Source: Amborella trichopoda (Eukaryota; Streptophyta; Magnoliopsida; Amborellales; Amborellaceae). From it: a DNA stretch of 64,000 bases. Location: the NCBI RefSeq assembly GCF_000471905.2, contig NW_006499207.1:3427012-3491011 (forward strand). The letters run 5' to 3'. This document shows positions 11,701 through 20,529 of the stretch, piece after piece; the first letter of the stretch is position 1; every line of letters starts with the position of its first letter. The translations under genes were made by a program, and so were the position numbers. Under the pieces are notes generated by a model. It was given only the letters and a program-made list of their open reading frames with translations. It made no database searches and had not been told where the DNA came from.

Positions 11701-14700
11701 TATGTGCCTAAATATTACCTATAATGGACTTTGTACACCCCCACACCAGGTCTCCTCCAACAGCCACCTAAGTCTACTTTCCCTCATCTTATGGCCTATC
11801 ATTGTTTAAAAAAACGGTCTGCCCGGCGCCTAGGCGCCCGCCTAGGCGATTTTTAACAAAAAAACGCATGCCTCATGAAAAGGCACCCGAAACGGGCATT
11901 TTTTCTTGGGTAGGCGCCTAGTGAAGTCAAGCGGAAATTGCTTTTTAAATTCGTCCAAAAGGGCCGAATGGGTCATTTTGACCCCCAAGTTTCAATGTTT
12001 CAAAAAGCGCTAGGTGGGTACAAGGCTGCCTGGGGGGTCCAGGCCACCCAGCACCTAGGCGGGCCCAACGCCTTGGCAGGCGCCCAGAACCTGGGTGGCC
12101 AGTCAAATCCAAAAAGGATGCCCATTTGAAAGAAAAAAGGATATATAGTATAAAAAATAAAAATTAGGTATTTCGGGCACTTACTTTGAGTTTCATTGCT
12201 CAATCTTAAAACTTCTACCTCAAAGATGCTTCAAATGACTCAAAATCTTCTAAAACCCCCCAATAAATTTATAAAACATCAAAAATTAAATCTAATATCA
12301 ATGGGTGATATTTTGATCAATTTTTGTCAACTTTGAGATTGAACCTAAAGAAAATCACCAAAATCTAGTTTTTTGGAGGATTTCTCTCTCTAAAATGGGC
12401 TCCAATAAGTTTTAAGTTTCAAATGAACTTAAAACCATCATTCTAACCCTTTATATTTAAAAAAAAAATCAATACCAAAAAACAAAAAATTTCTGCCTCT
12501 AGGTGGAGTGCCCGCCTAGGCGGGGCGCAAGCCCTGGGCGGCCGCCCTGCACTGGGTGCTAGGCGCCTGCCTAAGCTGGTTCCATACCGCCTAGGAGGTG
12601 GCCACCCAGGACTGCTGCCCAGATTGGCCGCTTAGGCCTGGCGATGCGCCCGGGCCTTCTGGACCGCCTAGGCGGTCTGCTTTTTGAATCACTACCAAAT
12701 TTGTATAAAAAAGTTATGGTTTATTTTTGAACCCCTAAGTAAAACGTATTTTGCGAAATGGAATAAATTACAAAAATTGACACAAATATTTGCATATATG
12801 TACATTAGGATAGCAAATATTTTTAAAAATGCTATGATTTTCCACTACAGGGCTAAAAATGGATGATTTTCCACTACAAGGCGCACGAGGATCTGGGCAC
12901 CCACCTAGGCGCAAGCCACACCTAACTCTGCTTTCTTTTGCCAATCTGAGCCTATTATTTTATGGGTATTCAATCCTATTCCTGCAGCAAACCTTTAGAG
13001 TGACATTTTTCCAATCTGAGCAAAACTTTAGAGCATATTAATTTTACGAGTATTTAGTCTTGTACCTGCAGCAAAACTTTAGTGACATTTTTTCAGTCTA
13101 CCTTCCCTCATTTTATCGCCTATTGAAGCCACACCAAACTTTGCTTTCAATTGCCCATCTGAACCTATTGATTCCATGGGTGTTCATGTGCCTATGGCAA
13201 AACTTTAGAGTAACATTTTTCCAATCTAAGGGCTGCTTTTCAGGGCACAATAATTTGATAGCAAACATCTACTTTCAGAGATCCACTCATATTTATGCAA
13301 AAAAAAAAACTGGTTCAGAAGATTATTTATGTCTTGTTTGGAAGATTTTAGTTATGAGTTTGATGTTTTTACATAGCATGATGAATGCCAAACTATATGA
13401 GGATACTAGTATAGTTATTTCCACCAAGTTACACAAGAATATTACATCTAACCCTTTAAGACAATATGTCGAGGGAGAAGATACATGGGCCTCACTAATA
13501 AGACTTCAATACTGAACCCTATTGATGATAAATTTAGATGAACCGATGCAATTTTTCTTTTCTACGGAATAAGGAGTTGTGTCAAGAAGGTTATCTACTA
13601 GTCCAATGTTGTTAAACTTCTTCATCACCTAGAGCAAGGGGAAAGTAATATATCATAGAACAAACAGTGTGCAAGAGTACTAGAACACACTCCCCCTGAT
13701 CTAGAATTGATCTAGAATATGTGAGTGGCATACATGGTACACATTCATATTGCACTATTGATAACCAAATCAAAGCAACCAAATTCTTACCATGTTCACG
13801 CTAAAATATAATTGGTAGCTATGAGTATTTGGGAATTGAGTTCAAGTCATCTTCTAATGGAGGACACAAAAACAAGAAAATCATGTGCCTCAACCATGAT
13901 TTGAAGATCATGGACTCTACATTTGAGTTAAACATGAAGCTCACTCATCAAGATGTGTTTGCCTAGGGCAACAATCTATGGTTTAAACGTGGACAGTCTA
14001 TGTAATAGTATGCACAGTTTCTCCAGTTCACCAATCATTACATTTAGCAACCTAGTGACTAAAGGTCCCCTAAGTTGCCAGCCACTTATCTAAAAGGTTC
14101 ATGGACTCAGCCGAGTCAGTCAAATATTCGGATGAATCTATACAAAAAGATAATAAAATATTAGGAACAATCCAAACTCGGCCAGTTCAAATGTATTTGG
14201 TTCCAGGCTTAGCAGGGTGCCAAGCTTGGGTGATTTGGGTCAGCCTTGAGTGGGATTTGCCTGAGTTTCTACAAAGATCACATACAATCAAAGCTGTTGA
14301 TGAGCGGAGTAATTACTAAAGCACATTTCTCCATCATATGCAAATATTTTCTGGCCAGAACTGTCAATTAACTGCACATATCCTTAGTTTTGTGAAAACT
14401 TGTTCAATAAATATATGATGTTCAACCGCCATCAATCCTTAGTCAACAAATTACCATTTGTTCATATTAATGTTTTGGAAATCACCTCTCAACCATCTTG
14501 TGTACAACTCTAGAAAAGGAGGAAAAGTTAAAAAAGAAAATGAAAATAAAAAATCTTTAACAATAATAATACAATAAGAAAAAAATACTATAGGTAATAA
14601 AAGTCATAGGAGACTAAAAAGATGAAACACAAAATCTATAAAAGACGGTTATTGAAAAACTTGATCTAGAACTTGAATATTTTAGAAAAATTTGGAAAAG

Positions 14701-15753
14701 GCAAAAGATATGAAAGTTCTCAAATCATCTTAAAGACTGTCAATATCATCTAAAAACTTGATTCTAACTAATAGAGTAGTGTTTTCCAATTTTTTTGCAT
14801 TTTTCCTTTATTTATTGGGAGGGGTACTTGCCGTGGCCTTCGCACCAACTCAGCCTTGACCAAGTTACTCGGCAGAAGCCCATAACAATGGTTGATATCT
14901 AGGATTGAGTTCTTAGAGGAATAATCCAAATATTTGGGAATTGGCCCCATGTGAAGAATTTTTTGTTTTTTTTTTGCAGTACTTTCATATCTGTAAATTT
15001 GTCCCAAATTAAGAAGTATTAACCCCAATTGGTTTCAGTGCTGAGAATTACTAAAGGACCTTAAATTTCGGATAAGGAACTTCGAACCTTGCATTTGTAA
15101 TGTACAAGAGGTTATTCCATTTCCATCTTTTGAAATAAAAGCATCCATGACACCACGAACATTCACAACACTAATATTATATCCATTTGAGCCAACGAAA
15201 AATTCATGGCCAGTTGAAGAGAATTTCATAAACAATCCATGAACCATTTGCTGGTGTGTCGTGCATAAAACCACATTACAGCTTTAGTATTCTTTGCACA
15301 TTGGATCAGGAAAAACCATTAATATCAGTTGAACATAAATCATCGATTCATCATTAGTTCATTTACCGTACTTCTCTCCACCACAAGACTCTAAACTAAT
15401 TTAAAAAGTGTATGCTTCTTGATTTCAAGCAGCTCCAAACTATTTAAAACAGGTTGAAACATCCAAACAATTCAAAAAATGGCTAAAATCTACCATGTAA
15501 CCTACTTCACAAACTCCGCAGAGCATAAAAAAATGCTTATAAGAAAATAATGAATGAACAAAGAAAAAACCTGTTTGATGACAAAGGAACCCCCTTGATC
15601 CCCAACAACTATGTAGACGAAGTTGAGGTTGCCATCGCCAACTTCCTTCACACTCAGCCCTTCATGGAGCCTGTGGCCAAGAAGAGAAGAGAGAGAAGGA
15701 GTCGACTCAATGTACCGAACAAGAGACTTCTCATCCAAAGCGTGAAACCCCAT
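5520..15753 (-). CDS. MTK: Methylthioribose kinase gene, exons 1-4 (3' part not in window)
   Basis: The enzyme phosphorylates 5-methylthioribose with ATP to 5-methylthioribose-1-phosphate in the cytosolic methionine salvage (Yang) cycle. Four exons on the minus strand (15753-15571, 9272-8963, 6010-5836, 5721-5520) join with GT..AG borders and consistent phases into 290 open codons. Landmarks are DEKSLVRYI at the N-terminus, the nucleotide-binding loop [14 protein letters not shown] (residues 36-49), HGDLHTGS with catalytic Asp 235, and DPEFAFYGP with metal-binding Asp 252 and Glu 254. Plant MTK proteins are about 420 residues, so roughly 130 residues are missing after a good donor (GTAAGT) at 5519. 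Either the last exon(s) lie left of the window beyond the LINE at 1-546, or the gene is truncated. No stop or frameshift is seen in the four exons. Confidence 0.9.
5836..6010 (-). CDS. MTK: Methylthioribose kinase exon 3
   Basis: 175 bases after a CTACAG acceptor, encoding [31 protein letters not shown] and [11 protein letters not shown], then AELKS. It ends AT, with GT at 5835-5834. The split Met codon is completed by the first G of exon 4, giving ELKSMFCERAQ as in plant MTK. It is not visible as a long ORF because of its phase. Confidence 0.88.
6431..6499 (-). mobile_element. Tiny poly(A) retroposon insertion with 17-bp target duplication
   Basis: TGCTGACTTAGGATTCT occurs perfectly at 6431-6447 and 6483-6499. 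The 35 bases between them read, on the minus strand, ATATGAAGAAAACCCTC followed by an A-rich tail (CAAAAACAAAAAAGAAAAA). That is the form of a severely 5'-truncated LINE or SINE insertion with its target-site duplication, inside intron 2 of the kinase gene. Confidence 0.65.
6500..8962. other. Rest of kinase intron 2
   Basis: AT-rich intron sequence with poly(A/T) runs. No coding exon or clear repeat was recognised. Short frames on both strands here lack family signatures. Confidence 0.5.
8963..9272 (-). CDS. MTK: Methylthioribose kinase exon 2
   Basis: 310 bases, from an AACAG acceptor into [20 protein letters not shown] (residues 62 onward) to TTDHKSA and the first base of a Val codon, followed by a GT donor at 8962-8961. 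The blocks [18 protein letters not shown] and [19 protein letters not shown] are characteristic of the family. It ends in phase 1 and fits exon 3 exactly. Confidence 0.9.
9488..9922. repeat. 214-bp tandem duplication in kinase intron 1
   Basis: Units starting GATAAATATGC at 9488 and 9702 are alignable end to end: ACTTCCTGCATCCATTTCA.AAGACATT, TGCCCATACATGAAGTATGCAATTTAGG and others. Each ends in a CTTTTTTGATAGATTCAA block, which is the complement of a LINE tail (TTGAATCTATCAAAAAAG), so the LINE end at 9897 was probably involved in the duplication. Confidence 0.85.
9897..10460 (-). mobile_element. 5'-truncated LINE, RNase H part and tail
   Basis: On the minus strand the region contains IKLNFDGCS near 10430, LLEGLKL..HLGLLP near 10270, and [11 protein letters not shown] near 10090. 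These are the first, second and last conserved blocks of the plant LINE RNase H domain, but they lie in different frames and are broken by stops and shifts. The 3' end reads GTTGAATCTATCAAAAAAGAAAAG at about 9897, a LINE poly(A) tail. It lies in the kinase intron, in the same orientation as the gene. Confidence 0.7.
10827..11243. mobile_element. hAT-type miniature element (GCCTAGGCG family), copy 2
   Basis: It starts CAATGTTTCAAAAAGCGCTAGG and ends in the complement of CATAGTTTTAAAAAGCGGAC. It is flanked by a perfect 8-bp duplication TGACCAAA (10819-10826 and 11244-11251). The 417-bp body has the same architecture as copy 1, including the AT-rich core with GCCTCTAATGGGTTTTAGG and TAAAACCCATAATTTTT. 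No transposase. Located in the first intron of the kinase gene. Confidence 0.88.
11800..12907. mobile_element. Composite GCCTAGGCG-family insertion containing copy 3
   Basis: A related start, CATTGTTTAAAAAAACGGTCTGCC, lies at 11800, followed by GGCGCCTAGGCGCCCGCCTAGGCG. Sequence left of it (CTACTTTCCCTCATCTTATGGCCTAT) and right of about 12907 (CAAGCCACACCTAACTCTGC) are contiguous in the nearby repeat copy at 13096-13145. This suggests the block between was inserted into one repeat copy. The right border and a target duplication are not clear. Confidence 0.4.
11993..12694. mobile_element. hAT-type miniature element (GCCTAGGCG family), copy 3
   Basis: It begins CAATGTTTCAAAAAGCGCTAGG and ends GGTCTGCTTTTTGAATCACTA. 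The flanking octamers are CCAAGTTT (11985-11992) and CCAAATTT (12695-12702), matching at seven of eight bases. At 702 bp it is longer than copies 1 and 2 because of extra AT-rich core, but it keeps the TCTAAAATGGGCTCCAATAAGTTTTAAG block. It is nested in an older related insertion. Confidence 0.72.
12905..13250. repeat. Degenerate tandem duplication, ~150-200 bp unit
   Basis: AAGCCACACC.AACT.TGCTTTC..TTGCC.ATCTGA.CCTATT..T..ATGGGTATTC and GCAAAACTTTAGAGTGACATTTTTCCAATCTGAG recur from 12905 and from 13120, with a partial copy between. Frames crossing the region are artefacts of the repeat. Confidence 0.6.
13516..15570. other. 5' part of kinase intron 1, no recognised element
   Basis: AT-rich sequence. 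Frames at 14768-15028 and 15035-15274 on the minus strand have no family signature. I saw no additional exon and no repeat with a partner copy. Confidence 0.45.
15571..15753 (-). CDS. MTK: Methylthioribose kinase exon 1
   Basis: 61 codons, starting [20 protein letters not shown] and ending FVIKQ before a GT donor at 15570-15569, phase 0. Family proteins start a few residues before DEKSLV, which decides for ATG 15753. An in-frame ATG at 15813 would add a 20-residue, Glu/Lys-rich extension that the family does not have. The glycine-rich [10 protein letters not shown] loop lies in this exon. Confidence 0.9.
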
Positions 15754-15990
15754 CGCTCTCTCTTTTCCTTCTTCTTCACCAGTGATCTGATTTTTATTTG
15801 ACAGAGAAAACATTTTCTTCCCAGTCAAGAGAGAAGAGTTCGAAAAAAAAAAAAGAAAAAAAAACAAGAAGCGCGTATCACGCCGCCGCTTTCGACGGTT
15901 GAGTAGAGAGAGACAGCGTGATCGGATAGGGCCCACCCCCCTCTTATACGAGAAAAGAAAGGATGAACCTGGACACTCGTCTTCACTGTA
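15754..15990 (-). promoter_or_regulatory. 5' UTR and core promoter region of the kinase gene
   Basis: Upstream of ATG 15753 the minus strand is CT-rich (TCTCTCTCTACTC, CTTCTTGTTTTTTTTTC), as in many plant 5' UTRs. It carries a CGTATAAGAGG TATA-like sequence at about 15941-15951 and a GC-rich AAGCGGCGGCGTG block at about 15885. The in-frame ATG at 15813 lies in this leader. Confidence 0.4.
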
Positions 15991-16074
15991 TTGGGATTCT
16001 TTGGTTGAAAGTTCAAATGAGTGGACTAAATAATCAATGTGGATCCATGGTAGCCGACGCTCCAAACAATCAAA

Positions 16075-16390
16075 TTAGAGGGCACCTCGAAAATTTCACT
16101 AGAAGAAATTGTTTTTGTATATTCAAATATCTTCAAAATGATATTAATCATGTCGACATCAAGATGCATAGCCATGAAAAAAAAAAAAATTTGAAGTTTT
16201 AAAAATAATGCATCTTATAATATATTTTTTCATAGTCAATTTTCAAGATTTTCAAGTTTTTATAGATCTACTCAATATATACTATTTTTTAAGCTTTAAA
16301 TTTTATAATTAGACATGAAAATATAGTTTAAGGCGATTACAAAGATTTTTAGTATTGAAACCACATTTCTCATGTCTATTTGAAGGTGTT
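16075..16390. repeat. Dispersed AT-rich repeat, copy C
   Basis: It starts GAGGGCACCTCGAAAAT and contains TTCAAGATTTTCAAG, TTTATAGATCTACTCAATA and AATTTTATAATTAGACATGAAAAT, which it shares with 2246-2475 and, more weakly, with 550-770. No coding potential. Confidence 0.55.
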
Positions 16391-17690
16391 CTCTATTTTG
16401 ATTGTTTAGAGCTTCGGCTCTATACAAAATGTGAATCAATTGATGCGGTGTGACCTTACCACTTGGGTCGTATCATGGTTCGCAATGCTTCAACTACTCA
16501 AGGACCATTCGTTCATTGATTTGAAGATGTGATACTTATGTATAGATTTACTACAACCAATGTTTAAAAAATCTGTGACTCGATTCATTAGATGATATTA
16601 TAAGATATTTTAGATTTGTTTTTACTTATTATTTATATAGTAAAATAATTATAAAAATGTAAACCAATAATTTCAATTTTAGTATATAATTTTATAATTA
16701 GTTAGGTAGTAATAATTTTGGATTAATAAAAACAAATATTTGTTACTTTGATATGATACTAATTTCATTTTATATGAGTAATTAATTTTTTTAATCTGAT
16801 AATATGAAAGTGTTTTCTAATATTTTTAAATTATTTTGATGCAATATTATAATACTAAATTATGATTAATTATACAAACACCCAGACATGAAAATAATGT
16901 TTCCGTAGTTTTAATAAAGTAATTAAAGTGCATAGTGCATCACTCCTAAATTCTTTTAGAAACTAAAAGAGCACTAGAGATTTATAGTGATTTTTTAAAA
17001 AAAAAATTGAGATAAAAATTGCCGATTCCATTGATTCTCCGATCTAATACACCAATTCTCCGATCCGAGACAAGTATGGATGTGACCGATTCAAGCTACC
17101 GATCCATTTTTTAAACCTCGACTACAATTAAATGATGTTGTGATATCTTTTGTCTCAATACTGGCTAGGACTTCTCGTTTCTTTGCCAAAATATAAGGTA
17201 GCTTGTTACGTTAGTGATTTAAAATCACCTTCCCCCTCCCTCCCCAGCAAATGGGTTTTTTGTCATTCACTCATGGTGAAAAATCACTTTCGGTAGAGGT
17301 TTTATGAGTTATTTTGTATAGAAAGTACAAATCTTATGAGCGAGACTCTTACTAAGGTTAAGATTGGGGTTTAGGACAAAATCCTAACTACCATTATGCC
17401 TTAGACATAACCAGAGTGTTAGAGTTGACAATTGAGGTTATTTCGAGAGTAACTTTGTGTTAGTGGAGAAAGAAAATTGGTAATGGTTTACCTATTGCGA
17501 GCTATTTATTTGCTTAATCTTGTAGTTCTTCGATAATGATAAATCGTTTTCCTTTCGGCTGCATGTGGATATTCCCTGATTAATGTGAATCACGTATATT
17601 TGTATTTTTGTGGTGATTGGATTATTGTTTGTAATGTGTTATAATTTTATAGTTCCCTATTTTTTATTGTCCTAGTTTATTTTTTTTTTT
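16391..17690. other. AT-rich intergenic stretch
   Basis: No gene or repeat with a partner in the window was recognised. Poly(T) and poly(A) runs are frequent. Confidence 0.5.
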
Positions 17691-17693
17691 AAA

Positions 17694-18842
17694 TTTTGGA
17701 AAATTATCACAAATATACCTTAATTTGCGTCTATTTAGAAAAAAACCTTTAACTTTCATAAACCTTGCCCACACCCTTTTACTTCAATTTTGGGCTTTTT
17801 GCTACCAAAATAACTTTTACAGCAGTCGTATTACCGTGAAGCACAATTACGGTACTTAAAGTACGTAAAAACTAAAATGTTATACGGCATTTTAAGTACC
17901 ATAAAAATTAACTCATGTTATACGGCATTTTAAGTACCGTAAAAACTAACCCATGTAATACAGCATTTTAAGTACCGTAAAAACTAACCCATGTTATACG
18001 GCACTCGAAATGCCGTAAACTCTTTTCTACTGTTTATATTTATTTCTTTCATCATGTTTATATTTATCTCTTTCATCTCTCTAATTCTTTTTACGTTTAT
18101 CTCTTCTTTCTCTCTCTAATTCTTTTTAATATTTATCTCTTCTGTCTTTCTCTAATTCTTTTTAATATTTGTCTGTTCTTTCTCTCTCTAAATCTTTTAT
18201 CTCTCTAACTCTCTTTCTCTCTCCAAGGAGATTTGTATAACAACGTGTGCGTACCTTACCATCCCCTATAAAAACTCCCTTCTACCCCATCCTCTATGAA
18301 AATTAGATGGAGTTAGATTTGTATCGCATTGGAATCGTGTTTGTCGAGTTGATGAAGTAAGTAGAAACAGAAAGAGTGTTAGTGAGAGAAAAGGTTTAGA
18401 GAGAAAAGAAGAGATAAAAAATTAGAGAGAGAAATAAGAGATGATTATTAAAAAGAATTAGAGAGAGAAAGAATAAATAAACATAAAAAAAATTAGAGAA
18501 ATGAAAGAGATAAATATGAACAGGAGAAAAAAGTTTACGACATTTTGAGTGTCGTATAACATGGGTTAGTTTTTATGGTATTTAAAATGCCGTATAACAT
18601 AGATCAATTTTTAATGTACTTAAAATGCCGTATAACATGGATTAGTTTTTACGGTAATTAAAATGTCATATAACATAGATTAGTTTTTATGATAATTAAA
18701 GTACTATAATTGGCTTCACGGTAATACGACTACCTGAAGGTTATTTTTGTCAAAAAATGCTTAAAATTGAAAAAAAAATGTGTGAGTGAGGTTTGTGAAA
18801 GTTTAGGGTTTTTTTTCTAAATAAATTTCCCTTAAATTTATG
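17694..18842. mobile_element. Fold-back element with ~550-bp inverted arms
   Basis: The left arm (about 17694-18235) and the right arm (about 18355-18842) are reverse complements. Landmarks: TATTTAGAAAAAAACC..AACTTTCA.AAACCT at the outer ends, CGTATTACCGTGAAGC next, then 38-bp units of TTATACGGCATTTTAAGTACCG type, then a CT-rich (left) or GA-rich (right) stretch toward the centre. The loop is about 120 bp. There is no coding region, so it is a non-autonomous long-inverted-repeat element, possibly Mutator-like or fold-back type. No convincing target duplication was found because the flanks are A/T runs. Confidence 0.8.
17880..18020. repeat. 38-bp tandem units inside the left fold-back arm
   Basis: Units starting TTATACGGC lie at 17880, 17918, 17956 and 17994, an exact 38-bp period. 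Mirror-image units occur in the right arm between about 18537 and 18700. Confidence 0.85.
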
Positions 18843-19535
18843 ACACCAAAAAATAGTTGTTGTTGGATAAAAGACCGGTCTCAATGTACACTATCCTTGA
18901 AAAAATTCACTTAAGCCACGTGGGTGCACATTTCACATTAACATATATAGTCAAATTGCATATATTAAACTTTACACTTTATTATAAGACATGACAAGCA
19001 TATGAAAACCAACCTTGTCATGCCCTAGTACAATTTTCAATCAAAGACACTATCAGATAGCTTTCGTACAAGACAATTCTACATTTAGTCTAATTTCAAC
19101 CGCATACACTTGTGAATAAATTACATCAAACACAATAAAAATACATATAGACTCCAATTAAAGCAATCTCCACATTTACAACTTAAAATACAATGCAAAG
19201 AAAATGTTATGGACCATGGGAAGCCGATTTTACCTTAGATTGTCTGGGATCACCTCCTCGGGACTTCATACACCCCATACTCAGGTGAGATTTCTCTGGT
19301 GTCACAAAAATACACACAAACGTATCCCACCCCCCGGCACACGTGCGTACGAATTATGCCAAAACTCCAAGGATCACGTGAGTTGGACATTTGGCTAAGT
19401 ACTTGGTACTTATGTGTTACATGAACTTCTTCTTCTGATAACCCCCAGTTTAACATCTTTATTCTTCTCTAACCATGACGTCCTCATAGCATTCCTCAAA
19501 CTCTCACAACCACAAGCATACATGGGATAAGAATC

Positions 19536-19920
19536 ATGAATCATGTTAACCCTTTAATTTTTAATAATGCTTTAGATGTTTGGGAGCTAGAGAATTTAAA
19601 TCTTCATGAGGGAATTAATGATGAGGAAGAAACAAATCTTCCTTCCTCTGAGCTTGATGAAAACTTCTCTAATGATCTGACTTATGATCACCCTCTCTTC
19701 CCCTTATGTTTCTTGAATAATAAACCCTAGTTTTGAAGATGAAGTTTATGAGATTGAATCATTCATCACCATTCAAGCTATCAGTCTTTTCAATGTCAAA
19801 GATTTGCTTCTCTATATATTCAAGACCATTGAATGCCTTAAGGCATAGTTTGATCAGAAAGATTATGGAATACTAGAAAAAAATAGGAAGCTCATCAACA
19901 AAGACCAGGAAATCTCCTAG
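19536..19920 (+). pseudogene. Unrecognised degraded coding-like stretch
   Basis: A 64-codon acidic frame (19536-19730: ELENLNLHEGINDEEE, SSELDENFSNDL) is followed, in another frame, by 19730-19858 (FEDEVYEIESFIT, VKDLLLYIFKTIECL) and by LEKNRKLINKDQEIS. The composition and the continuity of acidic, helix-like sequence suggest an eroded coding region, perhaps from a retroelement. I do not recognise the family, and it may be chance. Confidence 0.25.
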
Positions 19921-20160
19921 CTTCACATGAACCTACTGTTTGCCAATACGTGAAGAAGCTCGTGAAGGAGCAGTCTCTACCCTAGACTTACTTTATTCAT
20001 TTGGTTTTCTTCTTTTCTTGCTATGTCCTACACAACCATTCTAGTGCAGAGGAAATAAATTTTTTTTTTTTCTTTTCCTTGTTATTATTATTTTTTTACT
20101 CAACTTCTTCATGATGCTTATGATAAATAAATATCACTTTTTAGGTCATATAGCTTTCTT

Positions 20161-20240
20161 TTGATTATTCACAGCATGTTTGCCGTCACCTAAAGTCGAA
20201 TTGATTATTCATCACATGTTTGCAGTCACCTAAAGTCGAA
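20161..20240. repeat. 40-bp direct tandem duplication
   Basis: TTGATTATTCA..(C/G)CATGTTTGC.GTCACCTAAAGTCGAA occurs twice in succession with an exact 40-bp period and few mismatches. This points to recent local slippage or repair. Confidence 0.9.
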
Positions 20241-20529
20241 TGCATAAATAGACACACAAATACCTTAAGGAGAATTCAAACAACACTCTCAAGGGTATAT
20301 CCGTGTGCAAAGATTTATTTTATTCTTGGTTTATAAGTTTCAAGGAGTGAAAAACCTCTACTTAATGTGTTATAAATGGATCACTAAAGGGCATAAATAC
20401 TACACAAGATAGGTCCTTCACATACGAAGGGTCTTCTTGCCTAATTTTTACTAATTGAGTGTACAAGCAACAGGTTTCTCAAATATCATGATTCTCTCAA
20501 TGATTTTCAACTTGTTTATTTATAGGTAT

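Noticed and set aside
2842-12700. GC-rich palindromic GCCTAGGCG clusters as CpG island or promoter
   Set aside because: They recur as bounded elements with inverted ends and target duplications, so transposon ends explain them.
13060-13515. 151-codon plus-strand frame
   Set aside because: It reads through the degenerate tandem duplication at 12905-13250 and then unrecognised sequence; no family.
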